From Porodaedalea pini (lineage: Eukaryota > Basidiomycota > Agaricomycetes > Hymenochaetales > Hymenochaetaceae): a DNA stretch of 64,000 bases. The stretch is taken from NCBI GenBank assembly GCA_002794775.1, contig NBAY01000024.1:62001-126000 (forward strand), given 5' to 3'. A model generated the notes under the pieces. It was not told the origin of the DNA. It searched no databases and worked only from the letters and a program-made list of their open reading frames with translations. A program made the position numbers and the translations under genes. Of this stretch, positions 10,767 to 21,963 are shown one piece after another (within the stretch, counting starts at the first letter, position 1; each line of letters starts with the position of its first letter).

Positions 10767-11561
10767 TCAGTTCACAACCTGCCATTTCTTCGTCGACTCG
10801 ACCAGCTTCCCCCACCTCCCTCCGCTCCAACTAGCCACCGCCTTCCACTCATCACCCTCGGCACCAAGGACATACCGGAAATAAACGAAGTATGCAATGA
10901 CAATAGCGTCTGCGAACGAGAATGTGTCGGCGAAGAAGAACGGCTTGTCCTCCCCATTCTTGTCATAAAACCCCGCAACTCTCTCCCACCCCTCCCTCAC
11001 CGTCGCCCAAATCCCATCGCGGATAGGACCCGGCGGTGCGACCTCCTCGAGCTTCTTCCCGAACAACTTCTCGCGCGTGCTGCGGAAGTACGCCTCGCTC
11101 GGCGGGTTGAGGATCTTGTTCGACGCTGGTAGCGTGATTGGCCGGATCTTCTCGAAGTCGTTCTCAACAACGTGCTGGAAGGTCGCGATGGCCGCATGTG
11201 TACCCAGTGGGAAGAGTAAGGGCATGTCGGGGTACGTCGCGTCGAGATACTCCGCGATGGCCTTCGAGTCGGTGATGACTTTGCCCGTCGAAGAGTCGTA
11301 AATCGCCGGGAGCGTGTACAAATCACGGTCGTCTTTCCTCCCCGTTGGTGCACCCCCGAGCCTCTTCATTGTAGGTTCGATATCAGGGTATTCGACCCAT
11401 TCCGTCTTGTAGGGGATGCCTTTGTAGTTCAGGCATATTCTCCTCATACCTCAATATATGCAGTCTAGATGCTCGTTTATATCTACATACCTGGCTTTGA
11501 ACGTATTCGGAGACCAGGCTTTTTCTTTTAGTTTTGAAGGGATGTCATAGAACGTGATCAT
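10767..11561 (-). CDS. Glutathione S-transferase, fungal etherase-related (GSTFuA-like) class
   Basis: Two exons (11491-11561 and 10767-11442) give 248 aa. The first exon encodes MITFYDIPSKLKEKAWSPNTFKA, the typical start of this class; the intron ends at the AG after GTATG, giving ARRICLNYKGIPYKTEWVEYPDIEP. The N-terminal thioredoxin-like half carries TLPAIYD and DSKAIAEYLD (glutathione-binding region, about residues 75-95); the helical C-terminal half ends SGGRWGKLVESTKKW. These GSTs are expanded in wood-decay fungi and act on aromatic ethers or bind phenolics; the class is my reading, the substrate unknown. A truncated paralogue lies at 9104-9430. Confidence 0.88.
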
Positions 11562-12425
11562 GGTGGATGGATGAGAGGATGAGAGTCTAGCTAGTTCTCG
11601 CAACCTTATTGAGCACTGTTCTTGAATGCTCCTAAGTAGACGAAAGTTAAACTCGACTAGCTGTGACGCACGTGATTCAAACCTCACTTGCTGGATCCGG
11701 GTGCTCACAATGATGAGCATACTCCTCAACACGATGATCAAACACATATTTTGTCTCCACAGAAGTCTAGAGGATGTCATAACTACAACTCTGTGGTCTT
11801 AGATTTTTTAATTATCAAATATTGGGATTAGTAGGCAAAGAAGTTTATTTTTCTAAACACCCAGGATTGTGTACATACCATTTCCATGCTTTTGAGAAAA
11901 TTTGAACTTTTTGAATCTCACTTTTGCCGCACCGATCATTCTAAATATAGAAATCTATTATGTCATCATTTAGCCGAATGTGTTAGTCATAACCACATAT
12001 AGTAAGTTATTTGGAGGTCTTCAGAGCTCTAGCTATGTTGTGATCACATTTAGAATATTGTAGAAGGCACAGAAAGCATGCTGCTTCTTGTTGAAAATAA
12101 TCAAGTCCATGAACCGACTTTTCTCCTGCTAAATTTGGCCGCCGATCATTCCAATGGGAAAGGCTCAGGGTTCAGGGTTTGTGACAGTGACGTGACATGG
12201 CTTGTCGAGTTTAACTTCGTCTACCTTAACTTGCATAGAGCCACTCAATCATCCCTCCCTAGGTCAGAAGCTCTTACAAACTAAGTCAAACTCTGAGTCA
12301 TTGGGTGTACAATGACTCGATGATGCTATATCTGAAGGCAGCCTTCAGGCTCAACTGTGCTGAGAGCATACGGTCTTTATAAGCCACGCATAAATGTCGA
12401 TTGAATCCACGCATTATATTCACTT
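11562..12425. other. Intergenic, AT-rich, nothing recognised
   Basis: No gene seen. It contains the shared upstream region of the GST gene and the PhzF relic. Confidence 0.5.
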
Positions 12426-13385
12426 CAGTGCACGGTCGTGGACGCGTTCACAGACAGGATCTTCGGTGGGAACCCCGCTGCCGTCATAATCCTCGATGAA
12501 GCCGCCAGCGCCGAACTTGCCGATGACGACGGCCGCACACTGCAGCTCATAGCGCGCGAGTTCAACCTCTCGGAGACGGCTTTCGTTACTCCGAAGGGCC
12601 ACGTCTCGAATTCGGATTCGATTCAGACTTTTGGACTGAGATGATTCACCCCGAAGGACGAGGTGGACACGCAACACTCGCATCTGCCCACGCACTGTTC
12701 ACGGCACCAGGTGTCCTTCCGAAAAACGCGTCTCTCATCCACTTCGAGACACTTTCGGGAACGCTCACAGCGAATCGCGTGGAAGGTGGAAAGATCGAGC
12801 TTGAGTTCCCGGCAGGACTTGCGACGAAAGCAGATGGAGCATTGGAGGAGAAGGCAAAGCGCGCTGTCAAGAACGCCGTCGCTGACGATCACAACGTCGT
12901 GTTCGTCGGTGTCGGGCAGGGCGTATCGTTCAAGAATTACATGTTGATCGAGCTGGACGCGCCATTCGACCTTCAAAACGCCACCATCAACCCAGGAGCT
13001 CTGGTATGTCAAACTTATCCTCGCAATCAACTCACTCTTACTTTACTGACAATACTTGCAGCTCGACCTCGCCCCAGAGTATCAAGTAATCATACTCACC
13101 ACCAAGTCACCTTTTCCCTCAACGCACTTTGTCTCGCGCACCTTCGACCCCCACTCAGGGGTCCCAGAAGACCCAGTGACAGGCTCCGCGCATTGCATGC
13201 TCGGGCCCTACTGGTACCGGAAGCTGGGCTTGCAAGCTTCCGAAGTCATGCGGGCGCGTCAAGTGAGCGAGCGTGGAGGTGTTCTGGATGTAATATGGGA
13301 CCAGAAAAAGAATACGTGTAGATTGATTGGGCAGGCTAAGACGGCGATAAAAGGCGAGCTTTTCTTACCAGCACCAGAAATTTAA
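12426..13385 (+). pseudogene. PhzF-family (phenazine-biosynthesis-like isomerase) pseudogene
   Basis: The frame shows VVDAFTDRIFGGNPAAVIIL, then ARE FNLSETAF blocks with the catalytic-type Glu, FGLR followed by TGA (12641-12643) where the family has Trp (RWFTP). Just after, a deletion of about 8-10 bases removes the LCGHAT core start: GAGGTGGACACGCAAC lacks the codons for Leu-Cys and shifts frame. After that GHATLASAHALF to SGVPEDPVTGSAHCMLGPYW is normal, with an intron at 13004-13061 and a stop at 13383. TGG-to-TGA plus a deletion mean no active enzyme unless alternative splicing skips the lesion. No start exon is clear. PhzF proteins are two-lobed isomerases of mostly unknown fungal function. 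Confidence 0.8.
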
Positions 13386-13454
13386 AGGATATAGCATATG
13401 TTGTGTATCAAGTAAGCACCGTGAAAGTGTACAAATACATAAGAAGTGACCCAT

Positions 13455-15218
13455 CTAGTTTGGTTCCCACATCAAATCATTCAGCGGTATGCCAAGTTTT
13501 CTCGCTAGTAATAGCGCCTGCTCATACCCTACTCCGCACCTGAACGAAAGCGCGTCGAGCTTCTCTTGGGCAGAAGAACGATGTAAAAGGTGCAGCGAAA
13601 TGAGTTCTCGTATCTATTTTCATGGTGTAAGCAGGACAACGACACAAAAGGGCTAAAGGGACTCTTGCCGATGCCGATGTTTGAACCCGGTAAACGTCTG
13701 TCTCTGCCTTTAAATCAGACACGTCCTCGAACGTCTCGCCGATCTGCTTGGAATCGTCGTACTCTCGCAACAGCGATCCGAGGATAGCAATGAGTCTGTC
13801 ATACGAAAAAGATATAGGCCCAACCAGGCGTTGAGGGAGCTGAATGAGACGACAATTAACATGCAATCCGTCATCCAAATAAGTCTGAGACCAACTTTCG
13901 CAACAGTGCCAGGTCTAGTCTTCCTCGTCCCGCCTCCCTTGCGCCTCCGCCGCGATTTCTCGTCCGCCCCTCGACCAAACATCCGATAATCTGTCTTCGC
14001 CGGATTATACGATGCAAGGAACGCAGCCAGCACTATGAACATCGACATCACGGACAGCTTCGGCACAGAGTCGGGCGAGTCGACCGGTGAGACCGTCGCA
14101 GATGGCAATTGTGCACCCAGCGACTGACTAAGACGAAATCCATCCGGAAATGAATTGGCCACGCTCCATTCCGTCCTCTCCATAGTCCGCGGATGCAGAC
14201 TCTCCAGTGCGCTCATGAGCGAGGGATTGAACAGCCGCATCAACCGTATGCGTGCCTCTTCTGTCGGAGCGTGGTACGGTCCGCTTTCCTGCTGTTTCCA
14301 GTCTTCCAGTACAGGAGCGACGAATCCGGGCCATCGGGCGGAAACGATGTAGGCGAGCTCCGTTGGGTCCGTGGTAAATGGCGCACACACGTTGTAGACC
14401 GCTTCGACGAAGTGGTCGAACAGCGGCTCGAGGGATGTGTTGTACAAAGTTATGGAATCCGGAGAAGTGTCTTTGGGAAATGCATCGCATATACGTTCTA
14501 CGATATCTTAGATCGTAGTCAGCGGAACGCAAAATCGCTATAAAATGTTTCCAACAAACCCTGCCTGTCAAGCATGTCCACATCTATAATGTATGGATCG
14601 GTAAAAGTCCCAGGAACTGAGGTGAGGGTTTCCCATCCTGCGTCGGACAAGAATATTGTAGTTATGTCACGCCTTGCCTACGAGACGACGAATCAGCATT
14701 TCTTAACAAACGGAAACGTAGAAGCTCACTAGTTCTTGGAGTCTAGATAGAGGATGTATGAGTCGCGATAGCGTATCTTTGAGTTTCTCGGCGCGTTCAA
14801 GCACTAGAATGATCTTCGAAGGATCACTGACTGCATCGCCGCTGGTGGATACGGAGTTTATATTTGATCTCGGAAACAGTAACTGGATGTTGTGCAGAAA
14901 ATCATCAAGGCTGTCGTTGCGCTGGGTTGCCAATAATTCGCGTTTCGAACGAGATTCAGGACTGGAGTCCACAAGAGCATACAGAACGGAGTCGAAGAGG
15001 AGTCTCGGAGTAAAGCAAGCGATGCAGTTGACAAACGCGAAAGCCGGCTTTTCCGATTCTATTGACGCTTCTTGTGAGAGTGTTGTGAGTACGCTCTCTA
15101 ATGTTGAACGAGCCACGTCGGTAGCCGACAAGTCGCGAATGAAGATGAAGGAGGGCGACTTTGCCGGAATTATCGTTTTGAGCTGCCGTTCCAAATCATC
15201 CTGAACTGAGTATGGCAT
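13455..15218 (-). CDS. ORC5: Origin recognition complex subunit 5, intact copy
   Basis: Five exons (14730-15218, 14560-14677, 13896-14506, 13687-13839, 13455-13613) sum to 1,530 nt, 509 aa, without a break. Start MPYSVQDDLERQL is chosen because copy B has the matching MLYSGQDDLEQQL. Visible family blocks: FIFIRDLSATDVARSTLESVL, AFVNCIACFTPRLLFDSVLY, RAEKLKDTLSRLIHPLSRL, then TTIFLSDAGWET, DTSPDSITLYN, TDPTELAYIVSARWPGFV, LAAFLASYNPAKTDYRMFGRG followed by a basic RRRRKGGGTRK tract, and the winged-helix-like C-terminus ending LNDLMWEPN. ORC5 is part of the AAA+ ring that binds replication origins in the nucleus. The gene is divergent from, and close to, the relic of a TM-protein gene. Copy B (18384-20144) is broken, so this copy should supply the function. 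Confidence 0.92.
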
Positions 15219-15899
15219 GTTCTGTCCGAGAAGTGTCGTGGATATGCTCGCGAACCTGAAGCCATCAGTCACCTCACGTGAGGTGTGATCAACGTGATGC
15301 GCGTTCGCGCCGGTGCTACGCAGACTCGAATATCATCATCACTGAAGAATCCACAAGACACTCCAGAATTTTGACTGCCTGCTACGCTTTCTTCACGAAT
15401 TCTGCACTGTTCTGTAGCTGAGCTTCGGGGTCGGAGCTACCACTTTACTTTGAGATACGAGGTCGTACGTATCTGAGATAGCAGTTGACCCTCACAAATG
15501 TGTAGCGGCGAAGGGTCTTTCTGTACATTTTCTGCGAATATATACGTTACAATGTGTCTTGGAAAGCTATCTACTACCGGAAAATGCTTTGTCTACGAGA
15601 CTTCCGAGACTTCTTAGCCCCTCGTTCGACAACGAGACGCAGTACTAGTGTTAGGCTTCCGCATGGCTCCGGGGATGAATGGATCCCTTGACCCCAGGGG
15701 ATGCCAAAGTTATTAGTCAGAATATACTGAGGTAAATGAGGCCCATGGGATAGGCAAGACCGCTGACTTATGAATCGAAACTTCTATGTATTCCAAAAAC
15801 AATTCCCTATTTTTTGCATCCCGTCGATTCTGTCCTACCCCATCCCATCTACCGAGGCATCTCTTGGGGATCACCCGGGGATGCGCGACACTGCAGAGA
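15219..15899. other. Unit A specific insertion region
   Basis: The first 150-200 bases correspond to the 3' part of the small TM-protein gene of unit B. The remainder (about 15430-15900) has no counterpart in unit B and no recognisable coding content. It includes AGTACTAGT at 15640. Confidence 0.5.
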
Positions 15900-16114
15900 C
15901 GTGCCCGATCGCACGCTCAAAGCTCTTTGATCTTCTCAGTCGCTAAGTACAATATCTCCGGCCACCACTGTCGCACCTGGAGCCATTGAAGATGCTTTTG
16001 TCTCGGGAATCTGAAAACGCCTTTGTCTATCGACAGTCCAACTGCTCCTTCCACTCTCCTGACAGAAAGAATGTAAAGAGAATGGGATGCGAAGCTCATC
16101 TGGCATCTAAATGG
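15900..16114 (-). pseudogene. Decayed copy of the small TM-protein gene (unit A)
   Basis: Minus strand from the ATG near 16112 reads MPDELRIPFSLHSFCQESGRS, aligning with MPDEPPSSFPSDSFFQDKWKK of the unit B gene, and the DNA match continues through GCCACCACTGTCGCACCTGGAGCCAT. The CGGGGRRC segment and the frame are lost, and the 3' part is separated by inserted DNA. Confidence 0.6.
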
Positions 16115-16258
16115 CGCATGGCCTGTCGCCTTAGCGCTGACGAGGTTCCTCACCTCCTTTCAAAGATGTGGACGTCGCAAAAACCCGGATTCACTTTTGA
16201 GGAAGGCAAAACTTTAAAGTGCGTGTACTCCATCCAATAGTGTCAGAGGGGCTCTGGT

Positions 16259-17080
16259 GACTTGACTCAGGAAAGAGAAGAAGAGACCCCCCCTTAGCGA
16301 AAAGGAAAATGACTGTCTTGTGAGGTCTAGGGATATGCATGGAAAGTATGAGGCCCCTGATGATTAAGTACTTCTTTCGTTTCCGTGACCTCAATGTTAA
16401 TGTTGATGCATTGTTGGATATCGTACGCAGGGACGATACCAATATTAATGAACCACAAGGCTCTACAGTTCCGCGCGAGCGCACGTACGGCGGCCCCCGA
16501 AATCTTTCATTGGTTCGCAAGTGAATATAGCAAGGGGAATAAGGCAGAAACTACTGCGACCTCGCCCCCCATGGCACCCTTCCGGGAACCAGAACGAGAG
16601 TGGACTTGACGTCCGAGACGTCACTAGATCTGAAGGAAAGGCGCCTGAATATGGACAACTCTGAAACCCAGCATCCGTACGGTGAACCGCATGGCGAACA
16701 GTTCTGACGAGCTATTGAGAGGCTTCTCAGGAATTCAGCTCCGGGCATAATCTCACACCGCTGCATATTGCGCCTCATCTCATTCATCAGGCTTCCTCGT
16801 AGGGAGAGGACATTTTCTCAAGACAGTCGTCTTGCTTCGAAAAGTCGGTGAAAATGAAAGCCGGTACGAGAGTAAGGCAATGAGGTGTCATCATCAGTCC
16901 GGAGTACTTCCTCAAGCGCGGAGCTGGCAACAGGTAGTATCTTCTCATCTACACGCTGCGGATCAGGGTATTTCTGAACCAGTTGATGCACAACGGAGAC
17001 AGGTATTTCATTCCACACTTCAAATGTCATGACCTCTTCTGCTACCCAGTTTACACATCTGGTTTGTGTCACGCATGCTT
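16259..17080 (+). pseudogene. Decayed HMG-box/C2H2 gene (unit A)
   Basis: The DNA follows the intact unit B gene: the splice-acceptor segment TTGACTCAGGAAAGAG, the TACGCAGG acceptor near 16430, and the HMG start APEIFHWFASEYSKGNKA (about 16495-16550; B has PPNSLFVFASEYAKGNKG). The rest of the HMG box, including the B-unit block VWKDRAAILKEKHA, is deleted, a TGA follows at 16608, and the zinc-finger region (around 17017-17080) is barely recognisable (FKCHDLFC). Confidence 0.7.
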
Positions 17081-17495
17081 CAGCTTGGTTGCCTTACTCG
17101 ACCCTCCTTTTGGCACGTAACGCATGGAACCACGATTTATCTTGTACAAACGTGCATCCGATTGCAACTATTGCCTCACCCTCTTTCAGGACGTCCACTG
17201 CCTCGCCCACGCTGCTCAAGGTGATATCAGTCTTCCGGTCAGCGTCTGTCATCGTGTGCTTAATCGATCCGCATAACAAGAGGCACAGAACCAGAGCCTT
17301 GTGGCCAAACCTTCAGCATACATCCCATTCTGATGTTCTGGACGGTATAGGATATCCACCTACTACGTGCTCCGCTGTCGCGTCAGACACTGCCGTGCTG
17401 CGAGAAGGCTTTAAATACCGCACAAGATGCCACCGTAGAACCTATAACTCCCCAGAAAATTGCACTCGAAATCCCATAGCTTTACATTCAGCACC

Positions 17496-17969
17496 ATGTT
17501 CGGCAACCGCGGCAATTCGAACACCGTCGGAGGCAACTCTGGCTGCGGCGGCGACAACAATGCTGGCCGCGGTGGTAACGGCAACTCTGGCCGCGGTGGC
17601 GACGGCAACTCTGGCCACGGTGGTGACGGCAACTCGGGCCACGGTGGCGACGGCAACTCTGGCCACGGTGGCGACGGCAACTCGGGCCGTGGTGGTGACG
17701 GCAACTCTGGCCGTGGTGGCGACGGCAACTCGGGCCACGGTGGCGACGGCAACTCTGGCCAGGGTGGTGACGGCAACTCGGGCCGCGGTGGCGACGGCAA
17801 CTCGGGCCGTGGTGGTGACGGCAACTCGGGCCGTGGTGGCGACGGCAACTCTGGCCACGGTGGTGACGGCAACTCGGGCCACGGTGGCGACGGCAACTCT
17901 GGCCAGGGTGGTGATGGCAACTCGGGCCGCGGTGGCGACGGCAACTCTGGCCGTGGTGGAAACTACTAG
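17496..17969 (+). CDS. Gly/Asn/Ser repeat protein (unit A)
   Basis: The frame from the ATG at 17496 (MFGNRGNSN) runs 157 aa to TAG at 17967 and is almost only Gly, Asn, Ser, Asp, His and Arg: 16 units of GNSG[H/R/Q]GGD. Upstream sequence (GCTTTAAATAC, TATA-like, and AGCTTTACATTC just before the ATG) is shared with the unit B gene at 22596, so the start is by homology. Unlike unit B, the exon with DYIDKG and the 61-nt EKIS exon are absent; the last-exon-like sequence GCGTCAGGTGGCGGCAA (18029 on) persists downstream after a GTGCGA...CTCAG segment. Possibly a relic driven by repeat expansion, possibly expressed; no function can be assigned. Confidence 0.5.
   Translation: MFGNRGNSNTVGGNSGCGGDNNAGRGGNGNSGRGGDGNSGHGGDGNSGHGGDGNSGHGGDGNSGRGGDGNSGRGGDGNSGHGGDGNSGQGGDGNSGRGGDGNSGRGGDGNSGRGGDGNSGHGGDGNSGHGGDGNSGQGGDGNSGRGGDGNSGRGGNY
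17572..17963. repeat. In-frame 24-bp minisatellite, about 16 units
   Basis: Unit GGCAACTCTGGCCACGGTGGCGAC with small variants: CAC/CGC/CGT/CAG codon for His, Arg or Gln and TCT/TCG for Ser. Because the period is a multiple of three and the unit has no stop on either strand, open frames occur in several other frames. Confidence 0.95.
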
Positions 17970-18383
17970 AGTCAGGTGCGAAAAGTCTCTTCTGTCGCAT
18001 GTTGTTATAGGACTGAGCTCAGTGCTTGCGTCAGGTGGCGGCAACGCTAACGAGAATAATAACCGAGACGCACTGTAATGGACGTCGTGTGTGCGCGCTT
18101 CTTGGAGTGGTAGCGGTGTATGAATAATCCAGAGCTGTAGCTGTGTTGGCCTCCGTCAAGATCTTGTTGAATCGAAATGTTATGTGCTTAGGCTGTGACG
18201 AAAAGGGTGTGCCGTGTTGAAAGTTGAAAAAAAGAGCGCTTATCTTCTGTAAGGTATGGCGGAGCAAACTTCGCTGCGGTGTGAAGAAACTATTCAGTGA
18301 TTTAAGATACACGCAGCGAGCTATCAGACGAACAGTCGCATAGACGGACGGCCTTCAGGGATCAACTCAAAGAAGTGACCCAT
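17970..18383. other. Junction between duplication units A and B
   Basis: The 3' part of the Gly-rich gene of unit A, then about 290 bases with counterparts near 23360-23640 after unit B (for example the GAACAGTCGC segment at 18329 and 23599). No gene. Confidence 0.5.
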
Positions 18384-20144
18384 CTAGTTTGGTTCCCACA
18401 TCAAATCATTCAGCGGTATACCGAGTTTTCTCGCCAGTAAAAGCGCCTGCTCATATCCTACTCCGCACCTGAACGAAAGCGCATCAAGCTTCTCTTGGGC
18501 AGTAGAGCGATGCAAAAGGTGCAACAAAATGAGTTCTCGTATCTATTTTGACGAGGTAAGCAAGACAACAAGACGAGAAGAGCAAATAATTTCTTACCGA
18601 TGCCGATGTCTGGACCCGGTAAACGTCTGTCTCTGTCTTCAAATCAGACACGTCCTCGAACGTCTCGCCGATCTGCTTGGAATCGTCGTACTCTCGCAAC
18701 AGCGATCCGAGGATAGCAATGAGTCTGTCATACGAAAAAGACATAGGCCCAACTAGGCGTTGAGGGACCTCAATGAGACGACAATTAGCATGCAATTCGT
18801 CATCCAAATTAGTCTGAGACCAACTTTCGCAACAGTGCCAGGTCTAGTCTTCCTCGTCCCGCGTCCCTTGCGCCTCCGCCGCGATTTCTCATCCGCCCCT
18901 CGACCAAACATCCGATAATCTGTCTTCGCTGGATTATACGACGCAAGGAACGCAGCCAGCACTATGAACATCGACGTCACGGACAGCTTTGGCACCGAGT
19001 CGGGCGAGTCGACCGGTGAGACCGTCGCAGATGGCAGCTGCGCACCCAGCGACTGACTAAGACGAAATCCATCCGGGAACGAATTGGCCACGCTCCATTC
19101 CGTCCTGTCCATAGCCGCGGATGCAAACTCTCCAGTGCGCTCATGAGTGAGGGATTGAACAGCCGCATCAACCGTATGCGTGCCTCTTCTGTCGGAGCGT
19201 GGTACGGTCCGCTTTCCTGCGCTTCCAGTCTTCCAGCACAGGAGCGACGAATCCGGGCCATCGGGCGGAAACGATGTAGGCGAGCTCCGTTGGGTCCGTG
19301 GTAAATGGTGCACACACGTTGTAGACCGCTTCGACGAAGTGGCCGAACAGCGGCTCGAGGGACGGGTTGTACAATGATATGGAATCCGGAGAAGTGTCTT
19401 TGGGGAATGTCTCACACATTTGCTCTATGACATCTGGAATCAAAATGAGTAAGCCCCAAATCACTATGGTAGTGTTTGTAGCCAACCTTGTCTGCTTAGT
19501 ACATCCACATCTATAATATAAGGGTCGGTGAAAGTCCCAGGAACCGGGGTGAGCGTTTTTCATCCTGCGTCGGATAAGAATATTGTCGTTATGTTACGCC
19601 TTGTCTATGAGACGACGAATCAGCATTTCTTAACAAACGGAAGCATAGAAACTCACTAGCTCTTGAAGTCTGGATAGAGGATGTATGAGTCGCGACAGTG
19701 TATCTTTGAGTTTCTCAGCGCGCTCAAATATGAGTACGATCTTTGAAGATTCGTTGACTGCATCGCTGCCGGAAGATACAGAGTTCATAGTTGATCTCGG
19801 AAACGGTAACTGGATGTTGTGCAGAAAATCATCAAGGCTGTCATTGCGCTGGCTTGCCAATGATTCGCGTTTGGCATCAGATTCAGGACTGGAGTCCACA
19901 AGAGCATATAGAACAGAATCGAAGAGAGCCTCGGAGTAAAGCACGCGACGCAGTTGACGAACGCGAAAGCAGGTCTTTCCGATTCTGCAGACGCTTCTCG
20001 GGCAAGTGTCGTGAGTACGCTCTCCAGTGTTGAACGAACCACGTCGGTAGCCGACAAGTCTCGGATAAAGATAAATGAAGGCGATTTTGCCGGAAACATC
20101 GTTTTGAGTTGCTGTTCCAAATCATCCTGACCAGAGTACAACAT
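18384..20144 (-). pseudogene. ORC5: ORC5 duplicate, broken
   Basis: Colinear with the intact copy at 13455-15218 over its whole length, from MLYSGQDDLEQQL at 20144 to the TAG at 18384. Three single-base losses shift the frame: near 19925 (AGAGCCTCGG versus GAGGAGTCTCGG, after CFTPRL), near 19217 (CTGCGCTTCC versus CTGCTGTTTCC, at DWK) and near 19112 (TAGCCGCGG versus TAGTCCGCGG, at HPR). Between lesions the protein is conserved, so decay is fairly young compared with the duplication. Not a functional ORC5. Confidence 0.88.
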
Positions 20145-20238
20145 GTCGTGTCCGAGAACTTGAACATGGAGCGTGTTCCCCGCGCCGGGGACATCCAGAA
20201 CTTGAAGTCCATGAGCATCATCCTCACGTGAAGTGTGA

Positions 20239-20565
20239 CTAACGTGATGCGCTTTTCGCGTCGGGGCTACGCAGGCTCGGAAAGTATATCATCACTGAAA
20301 GAATCCACACGACACTCATGGTTTTGACTGCCGCCTGTGATCTCTTCAGACGTTCTTCTCTTTCCTTAGCTTTCCAGTCGGAGCCTCCGCTTTGGTCTTC
20401 TCGAGTCGCCAAGCAATTTTGAAGAAAGCACTGGCATCTTCGGCCACCACCACCGCACCTGGAACCATCGAAAATGCTTTTGTCTATCGGCAATTTCAGC
20501 TGCTTCTTCCACTTATCTTGAAAGAAAGAATCTGAAGGAAATGAGGAAGGTGGCTCATCTGGCAT
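20239..20565 (-). CDS. Small protein with CGGGGRRCQC motif and C-terminal membrane helix
   Basis: Single exon of 108 aa. It starts MPDEPPSSFPSDSFFQDKWKK, has SIFDGSRCGGGGRRCQC near residues 34-50, a highly charged KAKEREERLKRSQ stretch (about 66-78) and a hydrophobic segment TMSVVWILSVMIYF near 83-96. That layout suggests a tail-anchored protein, perhaps of mitochondria or ER; I do not know the family. It lies 58 bp from the divergent HMG-box gene start, so the two probably share a promoter. The unit A counterpart is decayed, leaving this as the only intact copy in the window. Confidence 0.6.
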   Translation of the reverse strand: MPDEPPSSFPSDSFFQDKWKKQLKLPIDKSIFDGSRCGGGGRRCQCFLQNCLATREDQSGGSDWKAKEREERLKRSQAAVKTMSVVWILSVMIYFPSLRSPDAKSASR

Positions 20566-20622
20566 CTAAATAGCGCATGGCTCGGCCGTTTCAGCACCGA
20601 CGAACTCCCTCACGTCCTTCTG

Positions 20623-21963
20623 ATGATGTCGTCCTCGCGCGAACTTAGAATAGCTTCTGAGGAAACTCAGACTCTAGGGTGCGCATGCTCCGCTCAATAA
20701 TTCTGCAGAGGCTCTGATGACTTGACTCAGGAAAGAGAACAAGACAAGTGATCCGGATCTTCCGCGCAGTGAGAAGGAAAACCGCAGTCTCGCGGGGATC
20801 GAAGAAGCTCGCGAAAACAGTGAGGCCTTGGATAAGTAAGTCCTAGTGTAATTTTTGTGCTCTCAGCACTGGCTCAATTCCGAAAATCATACGCAGGACC
20901 GATAACAATGAACTACAAGAAGACTCTACAGTTTCGCGCAAGCACGACAAAGCGCACGTACCGTGGCCCCCGAATTCTCTCTTTGTCTTCGCAAGCGAAT
21001 ACGCAAAGGGAAATAAAGGCAGGAGCACCCGTGAGATCCTGCCTGAGGCAGGTGCTCTCAGGATGGTTTTGCTCGACAAGGATGAGCAGGTTTGGAAAGA
21101 CCGCGCCGCGATCTTGAAGGAGAAGCACGCCATAGACCATCCTGGCTACCGCTACCAACCAAAATTAAAGAATCCTCGCCGCTCTCGACAGAACCAGATC
21201 GAGAGTGCACTTCGTGTCCAGGGCGTCACTCAATCTGAGGGGAAGGCACCTGAATATGGTCTATCTTCCGCCGTCCGGACAACTCTAGGACCAAGCATCC
21301 GCGCGGTAACCCGCACGGCGAACGGCTCTTCAACTTCGCCGATGAGCTATTTAGATACTTCTCAGGAATTCAGCTCTGGGCATAATCCCGCGTTGCTGCA
21401 TGTTGCGCCTCAGCGCGCTTATCCAGCTTCCCCGTCGGAAGTGGTGGCGAGGAAATCTTCTCGAGACAGCCGACCTCGACTCGAAGAATCTGTGAAAATG
21501 AACGCCAGCATCTCTGAGAACTCATCTTTGGCCCCTTACACAAGAGCCAGACGATGGGGCGACACCATCGGTCCGGAGCATGTCCTCGAGCGAAGAATTG
21601 GCGACAGGTAGTATCTTCTCATCTGTCTTCAACGGGACTCGATACTGAAATACGCACTACCGGACCAGAATATTTTTAAATCAACTGATGTACAACGGAG
21701 ACTTCCGCTATACGCAGGCTGCGGCAAAAAGTCGCCCCCCAAGCGCCAACTGCTTCAGACCGACTGCGTCAGCTGGCACTCAAGAACTCAAAGTCCTCCC
21801 TATTAGACTGGCGTTTCAGTGTCGCTGGCCCGGTTGCACTCGCAGCTTCAACAACTTGGAAAGTCTAATTCGGCACAAGTCTGATGCAGCACATAACTGG
21901 CTTGCACAGCAATCGGTCATGAAGCACATTTCTCAGACTACGGGCAATAAAATTCGCCACTGA
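20623..21963 (+). CDS. HMG-box plus C2H2 zinc-finger protein (putative transcription factor)
   Basis: Four exons (20623-20678, 20731-20835, 20897-21607, 21669-21963) join in one frame to 388 aa. Start MMSSSRELRIAS. The HMG box is at about residues 70-140: HVPWPPNSLFVFASEYAKGNKG, then VWKDRAAILKEKHAIDHPGYRYQPK; family members usually have Arg where WPPN has Trp (CGG to TGG). A Ser-rich middle follows. The last exon carries one C2H2 finger, CRWPGC-x12-H-x5-H (about residues 335-360: FQCRWPGCTRSF, IRHKSDAAH). Splicing across 21608-21668 keeps the frame, which links both DNA-binding modules in one protein. Likely nuclear. The unit A copy has lost both domains. Target genes are unknown. Confidence 0.75.

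Noticed and set aside
17411..18044. Opposite-strand frames (PELPSPPW and VARVAVAT repeats) over the Gly-rich array
   Set aside because: A 24-bp repeat without stops opens many frames; only the plus frame from 17496 shares start and context with unit B.
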